DNA of 52,817 nucleotides from Candidatus Manganitrophaceae bacterium (lineage in GTDB: Bacteria; Nitrospirota; Nitrospiria; SBBL01; JAADHI01): the NCBI GenBank assembly GCA_012960925.1, contig DUAG01000076.1, forward strand, positions 1 to 52,817. Reading direction: 5' to 3'. Position numbers and translations under genes: made by a program. Shown here piece after piece: positions 35,423 through 43,969 of the stretch (position 1 is the stretch's first letter; every line of letters begins with the position of its first letter). The notes below the pieces were generated by a model. The model made no database searches and was not told the origin of the DNA. It worked only from the letters and a program-made list of their open reading frames with translations.

Positions 35423-35492
35423 CTTCCCTCCCTATTCTTTCGCCTTTTGCCCCGGATTTTATGTATTTCAGTAATATGCTTGTAGCCGTTTG

Positions 35493-35519
35493 ATTATCAT
35501 ACCCCTTTTATTTTGTCAA
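35493..35519 (-). promoter_or_regulatory. Sigma70-like promoter, leftward (triheme genes)
   Basis: On the minus strand a perfect TTGACA (35519-35514) is followed by GATAAT (35498-35493) with a 15-base spacer; shifting the -10 to TAATCA gives 17. The start of the small triheme gene is about 70 bases away. It points away from the rightward promoter at 35594, making a divergent regulatory region of about 100 bp. Confidence 0.5.
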
Positions 35520-35593
35520 CATTTTTTTATATAAATCTGGATTTAATCAAGCAGGAATCAGGGCCGAGCAGACAGGGCAAACCTCTTTTTTTC

Positions 35594-35621
35594 TTGACAA
35601 AAACAAAAAAAAACTTATAGT
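35594..35621 (+). promoter_or_regulatory. Sigma70-like promoter, rightward (cytochrome operon)
   Basis: A perfect TTGACA (35594-35599) and TATAGT (35616-35621) are separated by 16 bases of A-rich DNA. It would give a leader of about 85 bases before the five-haem cytochrome gene. It is the best promoter candidate for the operon 35713-43856. Confidence 0.6.
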
Positions 35622-35712
35622 TACCTTGATATTTTCAGGGTGGTTATTAATGTCGTTTCCCCATACATATTAACCTCAATGCCGAGTTGTGCGAGCGAGA
35701 TGGATACTCAGG

Positions 35713-36519
35713 ATGATATTTAAGAAAATCCATTTTTTTTTCTTACTCGGAACAGTCGGTCTTTTTTTTCTTCTTTCCGCCTCGGCAAAAGGAGGCTCGA
35801 TCGTTCGCTCCCGTCACGATCTTTCAGCCCTGAACTGGCGTGGCTATCAAAATGAGACCGGACCGATGCAGGGAGGAACCTTCAGCGACTTTCGTGAAAC
35901 ATGCGTCTATTGCCATACCCCCCACAATAGCAGTAGTTTTGCCCCGCTTTGGAATCGAGTACTTCCGACGGAAAGAGAGTATCAGATGTATTCCAGCCCC
36001 AACTTTGACTCGACCCTGCCCAAGGCACCCGATGGGATTTCTCTCGCATGTCTTTCCTGTCATGATGGGTCGGTGGCAGTCGATTCCATCCTGAATCCCC
36101 CTCGGTTCCATGACATTGTTGAAAGCGGCGTAAAACATCGTATGACCCTGGAAGGAGAGCCGGGATCGGACGGCTGTTCCAAGTGTCATAACCGTGTGGA
36201 AGGGGCGTACGGCGGCGTCTCCGGAGCGCATGACGCCACCATCCGTTATTTCACAAAAGACCTTCGTGACGATCATGCCTTTTCAATGACCTTCCCGACG
36301 ATTGATCTTGATCCGCAGTTCAATCAACCGACGATTCTCAAAACCGACGGGGGAAGAATGTTTGCAAACGGGATACAGACCTTTGAAGGGGACAAAGTTC
36401 AATGCGCCTCCTGTCATGACATACATAGTCCGGATGAGAAGAATCTGGAGGGGCGAGACCCTTTTCTCAGGACATCCAACCGCGGAAGTGCGCTCTGCCT
36501 GACCTGTCATCAGAAATGA
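35713..36519 (+). CDS. Pentaheme c-type cytochrome
   Basis: A protein of about 268 residues with a signal peptide (FFFLLGTVGLFFLLSASA) and five CxxCH motifs: CVYCH, CLSCH, CSKCH, CASCH and CLTCH. The order of motifs follows a module shared with two other cytochromes here: CxxCHTPH, P-L-W-N-R, C-L-S-C-H-D-G, D-D-H, CASCH, C-L-T-C-H at the extreme C-terminus. Extra histidines such as TPH and DDH are likely distal ligands. ATG 35713 just before the signal peptide is chosen; GTG 35689 is an alternative, and neither has a strong ribosome binding site. It is the first gene of the rightward operon. Confidence 0.92.
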   Translation: MIFKKIHFFFLLGTVGLFFLLSASAKGGSIVRSRHDLSALNWRGYQNETGPMQGGTFSDFRETCVYCHTPHNSSSFAPLWNRVLPTEREYQMYSSPNFDSTLPKAPDGISLACLSCHDGSVAVDSILNPPRFHDIVESGVKHRMTLEGEPGSDGCSKCHNRVEGAYGGVSGAHDATIRYFTKDLRDDHAFSMTFPTIDLDPQFNQPTILKTDGGRMFANGIQTFEGDKVQCASCHDIHSPDEKNLEGRDPFLRTSNRGSALCLTCHQK

Positions 36520-36575
36520 GAAAATTGAGGAGTCTGTCCCTGAAAAACCAAAAAGGTACGTCGAAAGGAAAAGGA

Positions 36576-37685
36576 ATGAAGCAGGTTCTCGTCTTTGGTT
36601 TATTTATTTTCATCCTGGGTGGCTGCGGCGCAAAGACACTCCAGAGAGAACCCGATCTCTTCTGGCCGCCCCCGCCTGAGATACCGCGGATAAAATTTAT
36701 CAGGACGATTTCATCCTCCAGCGACGTTGAGAAGAAAAGCTTTTCAGATCGATTGAAGTCCGTACTCTTCGGAGGAAAATCCGGGGCCGCTCTGGTGAAG
36801 CCCTATGCTGTATTCACGACACCGGACGGACGGGTCTATGTTGCGGATTCAGGATGGCGAAAAGTCCTCGTTTTTGATCCGAAAAGGGAACGTTTTTTCA
36901 TGATCGGAGTCGATGGCCCCGGCGCGTTGGCAGGACCTCTGGGTGTCACCGCGGATGAGAATGGACGGATCTATGTGACCGACTCCGTACTCCGCAAGTG
37001 CTTTGTTTACGACGCTGAAGGAAAGTACCTCTTTGACATGGGGGATTTGAACCGATTAGAGCGCCCGGTCGGCGTCGCCGTCAATAATAAGCTGAAGAGA
37101 GTTTATATTGCCGACACCCGGAAACATCGGATTTTTGTCTTTGATATGGAAGGGAATTTTCTTTTTGAATTTGGAAAACGGGGCAATAAAGACGGTGAAT
37201 TCAATTTTCCAGCCAACCTGTTTATTGATACTAAAGGGAAGATCTATATCACCGACATGAATTTCAGGGTCCAGATTTTTGACCCGGAGGGGAAATACCT
37301 TTCACAATTTGGCAGTGTTGGAACCGGCTTCGGCCAGTTTTCACTTCCGAAAGGGATCGGCGTCGATTCTCAGGGAAATATCTATGTCGTGGACTCCCGC
37401 TTTAACAATGTTCAGATCTTTCGTCCGGATGGAAGACTCCTCCTCTTTTTCGGTGAATTCGGGGGAGAAAAGGGCCAGTTCTGGCTGCCCGCAGGCTTGA
37501 CAATTGACAAAGAAGACCGGATTTATGTTGCAGATCAGTATAACCACCGCATTGATGTCTTTCAATATATCGGGCCAAAAGAGAGTCACGAAAGACCTGC
37601 AGACCAGAAACAGATGCCTCAGGACAAAGAAGGGAATTTCCGTCTGACCGACGAGAGACCGAAAGATGCAAACAAGAAAGAGTAA
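36576..37685 (+). CDS. NHL-repeat propeller lipoprotein 1
   Basis: A protein of about 370 residues with a lipobox (LFIFILGGC), a short conserved segment (DLFWPPPPEIPRIKFIR) and about six NHL repeats of the form Y-V-A-D-x-x-x-x-x-V-x-V-F-D, making a six-bladed beta-propeller. It is likely attached to the outer membrane and may bind cytochrome filaments, polysaccharide or the barrel encoded downstream. AAGGAAAAGGA precedes ATG 36576; the frame extends back to 36516 inside the previous gene's end, but without a signal. The C-terminal tail is Lys/Asp-rich. A close paralogue lies at 41363. The stop overlaps a possible start of the next gene (TAATG). Confidence 0.88.
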   Translation: MKQVLVFGLFIFILGGCGAKTLQREPDLFWPPPPEIPRIKFIRTISSSSDVEKKSFSDRLKSVLFGGKSGAALVKPYAVFTTPDGRVYVADSGWRKVLVFDPKRERFFMIGVDGPGALAGPLGVTADENGRIYVTDSVLRKCFVYDAEGKYLFDMGDLNRLERPVGVAVNNKLKRVYIADTRKHRIFVFDMEGNFLFEFGKRGNKDGEFNFPANLFIDTKGKIYITDMNFRVQIFDPEGKYLSQFGSVGTGFGQFSLPKGIGVDSQGNIYVVDSRFNNVQIFRPDGRLLLFFGEFGGEKGQFWLPAGLTIDKEDRIYVADQYNHRIDVFQYIGPKESHERPADQKQMPQDKEGNFRLTDERPKDANKKE

Positions 37686-37705
37686 TGAATGGAAGGGAGT
37701 CCTTG

Positions 37706-38845
37706 ATGGAATCACCGGCCAGTTCTAAGCCCGGTACAGGAAAAAGATTGAAGGCCTTATTAAGGCCCTTTTTCCTTATCCTCCTGGTCGTCACGGCAGG
37801 ATTGGTGTTCTTTCGGGTCAATGCCTCTGCACTGGAAGATGTCCGGCATTCAAAGCATAACCTGGCCGTCAACCCTGACATCCTCGCCGGGGAAGGAAAC
37901 GATTCCAAACCGGGCGACCTGACCTCCTTACGAGGTGCGCGCAACCCTGAAATCCGGGGGGTTGAGGGCGACATTCGCCTCAACGAAGAGATCTGCATCT
38001 TCTGCCACACGCCGCATGGAGGTCGGAGCAACGTCGGGGGGGCCGTCGGTCACGCCCCGCTTTGGAACCGACGTCTTTCCAATCCGATGAATTTCACGCC
38101 CTATACCAGCCCCAACTATGATGCGCAAGACCGTCTGGGCGCACCAGGACGTCCCAAGGGGGTTTCCCTGGCCTGTCTTTCATGTCATGACGGCGCCGTC
38201 GCTTTCGATGCGCTGATCAACAGCTCAGGATCCGGCGGTTTTTTTCAGAGCAATAAATTTGGGTCCGGGCCGGGAGGGAGCATCGGCATGGATTTCTCGG
38301 GACCTGCGGTTGACGCGGCAAACAGCTTCCGGGAAGGAAGAAGAGACGGGACGGCGGGCGGGTTTATCTTCTTTGATGCCTTTGGCGGCGGACCGGTCTT
38401 CTCTCTCGGATCAGAGCCCTTTCCCAACCTGGGTCTCGACCTCCAGGATGACCATCCGATCAGCATCGAGATCCCGCGAACCGATCCCCAGTTTAGTGAG
38501 ATCTTAACCAATATCACAACAAAAGGGGGGCGCGTCCCCGGCAGCGGCAGCGTGATGTGGATAGACCGAAACCCAAACGGCGCCTTTCTTCCCCTCGATA
38601 AGCGTGATCGGATCAGGGCTTATGCCTCAGATCCAAGTCGACCTGACGCCCCTTATATCGAGTGCGCATCCTGCCACAACCCGCATGATGCAAGCCGTCC
38701 GGGCGGACAACCGGCCCTGTCCGAACCGGTAAATGCTCGGACCATTAATAACAGCCTCTTCCTCCGGATGGCGTCAATGCCGGGTGCCAACCCGCAAGAC
38801 CGGAATGAGAGGAGTCTGGTTTGTTTGAGCTGCCATAAGAAGTGA
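37706..38845 (+). CDS. Tetraheme c-type cytochrome
   Basis: A protein of about 379 residues with an N-terminal membrane/signal segment (FFLILLVVTAGLVFF) and four CxxCH motifs: CIFCH, CLSCH, CASCH and CLSCH. It shares the module CxxCHTPHG, P-L-W-N-R, CLSCHDG, DDHPIS, CASCHNPHD and C-terminal CLSCHKK with the five-haem and the 12-haem proteins. Between the second and third haem it has a Gly/Phe-rich stretch (about 180-265). GGGAG seven bases before ATG 37706 supports this start; ATG 37685 overlapping the previous stop is also possible. It is a candidate extracellular or outer-surface electron carrier, with four haems in a large protein. Confidence 0.92.
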   Translation: MESPASSKPGTGKRLKALLRPFFLILLVVTAGLVFFRVNASALEDVRHSKHNLAVNPDILAGEGNDSKPGDLTSLRGARNPEIRGVEGDIRLNEEICIFCHTPHGGRSNVGGAVGHAPLWNRRLSNPMNFTPYTSPNYDAQDRLGAPGRPKGVSLACLSCHDGAVAFDALINSSGSGGFFQSNKFGSGPGGSIGMDFSGPAVDAANSFREGRRDGTAGGFIFFDAFGGGPVFSLGSEPFPNLGLDLQDDHPISIEIPRTDPQFSEILTNITTKGGRVPGSGSVMWIDRNPNGAFLPLDKRDRIRAYASDPSRPDAPYIECASCHNPHDASRPGGQPALSEPVNARTINNSLFLRMASMPGANPQDRNERSLVCLSCHKK

Positions 38846-38846
38846 G

Positions 38847-39371
38847 ATGATGAGCCAATGGATACTCAAATTTTTAAAGGGTGGGGTCTTACTCCTCCTT
38901 CTGTGTTTTGTGACGGAGGCCCATTCCTTAGAAGGACGCGTCTGGGCGGAGGTCAACAAGATTCCGATCACAGAAGAAGCCGTCAATGAGGCGACTCGGG
39001 GCTATCTCGCCCAAATCGGGCACAGCAGACTTTCGCCCGCCAGGATGCTGGACCTCAAAAGAAAAATGCTGAAGGGGTTAATTGAGGAAGAACTCCTCTA
39101 CCAGGAGGGGTTAAAAAAAGACTGGGTTATCTCTGAAAAAGAACTCGAAGCTGAAGTTAAACGGATCCGTGATCGCTTCCCTTCAGAAGCCGAATTTTTG
39201 GCCGCGATCAAGATAAAAGATCTCAGCCTCAAGGATCTCAGGAAGGGAGTCCAACGCTTTGTTTTGATCCGGAAGATACGGGAGTCCATCTCCCAACTGC
39301 CCGATGGCGCACAACAGGAAAGGCTCCAGCAGATCACTGAAAACTCCGCCATCAGGATCCATGAAGAATAG
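38847..39371 (+). CDS. SurA N-terminal-domain chaperone
   Basis: A 174-residue exported protein with a signal peptide (GVLLLLLCFVTEAHS) followed by the SurA/PrsA N-terminal chaperone fold: VWAEVNKIPITEEAVNEA, LKRKMLKGLIEEELLYQEG, and ISEKELEAEVKRI. The parvulin peptidyl-prolyl isomerase domain that usually follows is absent, so it should act as a holdase only. Placed directly before the barrel gene and after a cytochrome gene, it probably assists their folding or export. It starts one base after the tetraheme stop, so the genes are coupled. Confidence 0.85.
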   Translation: MMSQWILKFLKGGVLLLLLCFVTEAHSLEGRVWAEVNKIPITEEAVNEATRGYLAQIGHSRLSPARMLDLKRKMLKGLIEEELLYQEGLKKDWVISEKELEAEVKRIRDRFPSEAEFLAAIKIKDLSLKDLRKGVQRFVLIRKIRESISQLPDGAQQERLQQITENSAIRIHEE

Positions 39372-39458
39372 CTTAAATACGTGGCCCGACTGCAATTAAC
39401 GGATCGGCCCGGAGTGTGCTGGCACCCGCCGCGGGCAGGCAAAGAATGAGGGGGAAGA

Positions 39459-41363
39459 TTGCTCCATTTTGGGAAGAGGACTTATTTTGCGTCCAGAATA
39501 TTATCACTGTTCTTTCTTTTGCAGATGCTTGTCATCTTCCCTGCTCGCGTTGAAGGGCGGATGATCAATCTGGGGGGTTCTCTTGATTTCAGTTATGGAC
39601 ATATCCGAAGCCATCAGAACGAACGGAGGGATGAAACTACTTTTATCCAGCAGCGTTACAACCTTCACAACTTCGGTGAAATCTTCGATCCGCGTATTGG
39701 CACCTTTCTCATCAACGGAACCTTCTTGACCCAGAACTCTAAAACAAACCGGTCCGGAATAAATCAGGACTTCGAATTCAAAGATTACTCCTTCGCACTC
39801 AATCTCATTCCCTACATTTCCCCCTTCAGCATTTACTACCAACGGGTCAACCGCGCAAATGATATCGCCGTTCCAGATCCTGTTATTGTCGGAAAACAAA
39901 ACCCGCTTACCGTGAAAGACCGTGTGACGACGATTGGAGGAAACTGGTCGCTTTCCGTCCCACGGCTCCCAAGAGTTTCACTCTCCTATAATCAATCCAA
40001 GCTGGAGTCGATAGATGATTCAAGGCGTCTTCCAAACACCCTCAGCCGCTTCTTCAATCTGGAATCGAGCGGCCGGGTCAGGGAGACCACCGTGGTCGCC
40101 CGCTATCAATTCAACACAACAGACGTTGCCCGACTGGGTGGCGTGGTGCAAAAGGTCACGGGAAATGCTTTCAACCTGTCGACCGCAAGCCGGCTCTCCT
40201 CCAAGCTCTTCCTGAATACCTATTCCCGCATTGCCAATAGAGGAGGAGGAAACGCCACGGGTGTCACATTCGCCCAGGAACGTGGTCTTGGGGCTTCCGT
40301 CTTTTATACGCCCAGTGTCTTATGGGATACTCATGCGCGAATCGACTACTCCGAGACCCCGGGTGGAGCAAATGCGACCGATTTAAAACGCATCACAGCC
40401 TTCTGGAGCGGGTCTTATCGTCCTGCCAACGAACTCGACATGGTTATGAGTGCCCGGTACTTTCAATTCGATGTGGCCGATGCCCGGACCACCTCGCCCT
40501 ATCTCGACTACCATATTAACTACCGACCTTTTTTCGGTTTTTCGACAGGCTATGGATCCTCTATCGGAAACACAACAACCCGTGGCAGCGGATCTGAAAT
40601 CAATACCCTCTTCCACCGCCACCGTGCCTTCGTTAATTACACCCGCTCTCTTGAGATTCTTCGATTCACCTCCAGTTACGCGGCCAGTTACGGGGTCTCG
40701 GATACGAAACAAAAAGGCCCTGGACGACCGGCATCTGAGCGATCGACGGATCTGATGAACACTCTCAGCGTGGGCGTTGAGAACACACGTATCCGCATCG
40801 TTCATGTTGCACTGGCCTACACCTTCAACCACGTTGAACGCCGCAGCCGAACCGTTCAGGACCTTGAGGATCAGAGATCACATGTGATTCAAGCCAACGC
40901 AGACAGCAGTTATTTCAGAGGAATTTTACTGGAAGATGACCGCCTCCAGTTGCAGTCCACGGCAAGCCTGACTCAAATCGATGGTTTTGGCCCCAGAGGA
41001 ATAACCCTTCTTCTGGACGGCCGGGGAACCTATTACTTTCTTGGCGGCGGCATGGCCTCTCTGGGCTGGACACATCAGGACTATCCTGGCGGTTTCTTTT
41101 TGGAAACCGATGTCTTTTCTGAAGAGATCCGATGGACCTCCAGGTATGGAAATGCCTCGATCACGCTGGGTCTCCGTGGAAGCCAGACACGCGGTCCGGA
41201 CGGTCGCTCCCTGGATCGAGACACTTTTGCTTCAACAAACACGATTGCCTACCGAATCGGAAAATTCAGGTTTAACCTTGACCATCGATGGTCGACAGAC
41301 CGCTCCTCCGGTATCGAGTATGGCAGCCAATCCATCTTTGCACGCGCCTCAAGGTCATTTTAA
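39459..41363 (+). CDS. Outer-membrane beta-barrel (porin-like)
   Basis: A 634-residue protein with a signal peptide (SLFFLLQMLVIFPARV) and a long run of amphipathic strands with alternating aromatic residues (for example SLDFSYGHI, FALNLIPYI, FSIYYQRV). It ends ARASRSF with the C-terminal Phe expected for barrel insertion. Length and strand density suggest about 20-26 strands. In porin-cytochrome systems such a barrel threads a multihaem cytochrome through the outer membrane. Here it could hold one of the neighbouring cytochromes or export it. TTG 39459 is decided by the strong GGGGG site four bases upstream. The stop overlaps the ATG of the second NHL gene (TAATG). Confidence 0.85.
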   Translation: MLHFGKRTYFASRILSLFFLLQMLVIFPARVEGRMINLGGSLDFSYGHIRSHQNERRDETTFIQQRYNLHNFGEIFDPRIGTFLINGTFLTQNSKTNRSGINQDFEFKDYSFALNLIPYISPFSIYYQRVNRANDIAVPDPVIVGKQNPLTVKDRVTTIGGNWSLSVPRLPRVSLSYNQSKLESIDDSRRLPNTLSRFFNLESSGRVRETTVVARYQFNTTDVARLGGVVQKVTGNAFNLSTASRLSSKLFLNTYSRIANRGGGNATGVTFAQERGLGASVFYTPSVLWDTHARIDYSETPGGANATDLKRITAFWSGSYRPANELDMVMSARYFQFDVADARTTSPYLDYHINYRPFFGFSTGYGSSIGNTTTRGSGSEINTLFHRHRAFVNYTRSLEILRFTSSYAASYGVSDTKQKGPGRPASERSTDLMNTLSVGVENTRIRIVHVALAYTFNHVERRSRTVQDLEDQRSHVIQANADSSYFRGILLEDDRLQLQSTASLTQIDGFGPRGITLLLDGRGTYYFLGGGMASLGWTHQDYPGGFFLETDVFSEEIRWTSRYGNASITLGLRGSQTRGPDGRSLDRDTFASTNTIAYRIGKFRFNLDHRWSTDRSSGIEYGSQSIFARASRSF

Positions 41364-42406
41364 TGCTCCGAGACTTGTTCCGATACGCTATTGTAGGGAT
41401 GACGCTTTTCAGCCTTTCCGCCTGTGCGGCTGCACCCGTCAAGGTAGAAGCCCCTCTTTTCTGGCCGGACCCGCCCGATCCCCCAAAGATAAAGTACCTG
41501 AAGAGCCTATCGGAACCGAAAGATATCGGCGTCAACCAGTCCTGGTTCAAAAGAGTCCTTCGCTTTATTTTCGGAAAGGGACGCACTTCCTACATCATCC
41601 GCCCCTCAGGCATTGCCGTGGATGATCATGGCGGCGTCTATATCGCCGACACAGGCCTACAGGTTGTCCACCATTTTGACCAGACTGAGAACAAGTACCG
41701 TCAGTTCTTCAGGATCTCTCCAAGGCTGCGCCTGCAAAACCCGATCGGCGTGGCCCTCGATGGATCCAACCACGTTTATGTCTCCGATGCGGACCTGAAC
41801 CGCGTCTTTGTTTTTGACCCGAAGGGAAAGTTGGCCCGGGTCATCGGGAACGATGAAGAGATTAAAAGGATCTCCGGCATCGCAATCGACAGGATGCAGG
41901 AACGACTTTATGTGGTCGATACCATGGGGCACCGCCTGCTTGTCTATAGCCTCTCAGGAGAAAAAACAGGCGTCATCGGAAAGCGCGGCATCCAGGATGG
42001 AGAATTTAATTTCCCAACCTATGCCACGGTCGATTCAGAAGGCCGTCTCTATGTGTCCGACTCCCTTAACTTCAGGGTTCAGGTCTTCGACCGGGACGGG
42101 AATTACCAGTCACAAATGGGCTCACTCGGGAACAGACTCGGTCAATTTTCCCGGCCAAAAGGGGTCGCAGTCGATCAGGAACAAAATATTTACGTGGTCG
42201 ATTCCCTTTTCGACACAATTCAGATATTTAATCCTTCAGGGGAATTGCTCCTCCATTTTGGAAAAACAGGGGTCGAACGGGGCACATTCTGGCTACCCGC
42301 AGGGATTGCGGTTGATCCGCAGGGACGTATCTATGTGGCCGATACCTACAATAAACGAGTTCAGATTTTTCAACTGCTAAGGGAAGAGGAGATCCCGGCA
42401 GGCTAG
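41363..42406 (+). CDS. NHL-repeat propeller lipoprotein 2
   Basis: A 347-residue lipoprotein (lipobox in MTLFSLSAC) with about six NHL repeats (GVYIADTGLQVVHHFD, HVYVSDADLNRVFVFD, LYVSDSLNFRVQVFD). It is a clear paralogue of the protein at 36576, sharing the pre-propeller segment LFWPDPPDPPKIKYL and the blade order. The frame extends back to 41288 inside the barrel gene, but the lipoprotein signal begins at ATG 41363, which shares its A with the barrel stop (TAATG). Coupling to the barrel suggests the two proteins form an outer-membrane complex. Confidence 0.9.
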   Translation: MLRDLFRYAIVGMTLFSLSACAAAPVKVEAPLFWPDPPDPPKIKYLKSLSEPKDIGVNQSWFKRVLRFIFGKGRTSYIIRPSGIAVDDHGGVYIADTGLQVVHHFDQTENKYRQFFRISPRLRLQNPIGVALDGSNHVYVSDADLNRVFVFDPKGKLARVIGNDEEIKRISGIAIDRMQERLYVVDTMGHRLLVYSLSGEKTGVIGKRGIQDGEFNFPTYATVDSEGRLYVSDSLNFRVQVFDRDGNYQSQMGSLGNRLGQFSRPKGVAVDQEQNIYVVDSLFDTIQIFNPSGELLLHFGKTGVERGTFWLPAGIAVDPQGRIYVADTYNKRVQIFQLLREEEIPAG

Positions 42407-42431
42407 GCGTTTGTCTCCAGGGAGTAATCCA

Positions 42432-43856
42432 ATGAAGAAAATCTTTTCTTTTTGGAATATTATTTTCATACTTTTCATTGTCACTCTGGCCGGATGTGGC
42501 GGGGAAGACTCCGCTCCTGCAGTCCAAGAAACAACCAATACGGGACAACCCGAATCAGGAGGAGGTCTTGTCGCGGACATCCCCAAAACCCTGACGATCG
42601 CAAAAACAGGGCCGGGGACCGGTACCATTGTTTTTTCTCCTTCAACTTTGGATATACGTGATTGTGCTACCCTCTGTTCAGGTGTTTCAATCAATGGTTT
42701 AAATGCATGGGTTCCCATCGCAACACCCCCAACAGTAGAAACGTTATCAGAGCGTTATGCCCACACTGCCGTCTGGACCGAGACAGAGATGATTGTCTGG
42801 GGGGGGTGGGTCGGCGATTTCAGTAACACCGGCGCGAAGTATAGCCCCGCAACAAATCAGTGGACCCAGATCGCAATTCCTCCATCCGATGTTATTTCAG
42901 CGCGTGACCGGCATTCTGCCGTCTGGACAGGGACGGAGATGATTATCTGGGGGGGAAGGGAAGGGAGTTCCGGTTCAAGCACCGAGGCCGTGGGTGATCA
43001 AGGTTCAAACACGGGGGCAAAGTATAATCCTGCAACCGACACCTGGACGACAATCACACCTCCGCCACCCTCTATTCTTGAAGCACGTATGGGACACACT
43101 GCCGTCTGGACGGGCTTGGAAATGATCATCTGGGGGGGATTTGAATTCGGACCGAATGCCCCGGTGAACACCGGCGCAAAGTACAACCCTGCAACCGACA
43201 CCTGGACGCCGATCCTCACTCCTCCACCCCTCCTCTTTTTTACGGGGCGTGAGCGGCATTCTGCTGTCTGGACCGGGACGGAGATGATCATTTGGGGGGG
43301 ACTCGGAGACGCTCCGATAGGCTTCCCCCCTACAAACAACTTTCCGACCAGTGATACGTTCAATAATGGGGCAAAGTACAATCCTACAAGCAATATTTGG
43401 AGAACGATTGCCACGCCGCCATCCAATATTATGGGAAAGCGTCGCCTCCATTCCGCCGCCTGGAACGGGACTGAAATGATCATCTGGGGAGGATTTGAAC
43501 TCGGGGCGGTTGAAGTAAAGACCGGCGCAAAATATAATCCTGCGACCGACACCTCTCCCTCTCTATGGGAACCTATTCTTGCCCCCTCGAGTTTTTCAGA
43601 ACGGGGTTGGCATTCTGCCGTCTGGACAGGAACAGAAATGCTCCTCTGGGGAGGGGTTGACCGTTTAAATCAACTCTTCAACGATGGCAGTGGTTTTAGA
43701 GGGGGTGAACTCATTACGCTCACTGCCACAGCAGATCCGGGTTCAATGTTTGATCGTTGGTCTGGGTTTGGGCCTTGCGAGATAATCACTGGACCTTGTG
43801 AGATAAATGTGGATGGCGACCAATTCATAACAGCAACTTTTATCGAGGTACCCTAA
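42432..43856 (+). CDS. Kelch-propeller lipoprotein
   Basis: A 474-residue lipoprotein (lipobox VTLAGC) with six Kelch repeats recognisable by R-x-x-H-S-A-V-W-T-G-T-E-M-I-I-W-G-G. These predict a six-bladed propeller from about residue 90 to 425. Sequence before it (LTIAKTGPGTGTIVFSPS, then CATLC) and after it (LITLTATADPGSMFDRWSG, then ITATF) are the two halves of one bacterial beta-repeat domain of the InlB-like type. The propeller is therefore nested in a loop of that domain. The cysteines in the two halves could form disulfides. GGGAG precedes ATG 42432. Several codons for W-G-G create G7-G8 tracts. Confidence 0.85.
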   Translation: MKKIFSFWNIIFILFIVTLAGCGGEDSAPAVQETTNTGQPESGGGLVADIPKTLTIAKTGPGTGTIVFSPSTLDIRDCATLCSGVSINGLNAWVPIATPPTVETLSERYAHTAVWTETEMIVWGGWVGDFSNTGAKYSPATNQWTQIAIPPSDVISARDRHSAVWTGTEMIIWGGREGSSGSSTEAVGDQGSNTGAKYNPATDTWTTITPPPPSILEARMGHTAVWTGLEMIIWGGFEFGPNAPVNTGAKYNPATDTWTPILTPPPLLFFTGRERHSAVWTGTEMIIWGGLGDAPIGFPPTNNFPTSDTFNNGAKYNPTSNIWRTIATPPSNIMGKRRLHSAAWNGTEMIIWGGFELGAVEVKTGAKYNPATDTSPSLWEPILAPSSFSERGWHSAVWTGTEMLLWGGVDRLNQLFNDGSGFRGGELITLTATADPGSMFDRWSGFGPCEIITGPCEINVDGDQFITATFIEVP

Positions 43857-43910
43857 GGAACATAGAACTTGACCTGTCATCTCCTGTTCTTTACTCTTTG
43901 CGAAACTTTA

Positions 43911-43939
43911 TTGACAAAAATGGCGTACTCCTATTATAT
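43911..43939 (+). promoter_or_regulatory. Sigma70-like promoter before 12-haem cytochrome
   Basis: TTGACA (43911-43916) is followed after 17 bases by TTATAT (43934-43939). The start point would be near 43946, which rules out the upstream TTG at 43943 as start codon of the cytochrome gene and supports ATG 43970. The 12-haem gene can therefore be expressed separately from the upstream operon. Confidence 0.6.
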
Positions 43940-43969
43940 TGATTGTTCGATGAAGAGGCTGACCGGACC

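Noticed and set aside
42998..43552. Antisense frames across the Kelch repeats
   Set aside because: Their repetitive sequence is just the complement of the Kelch blades.
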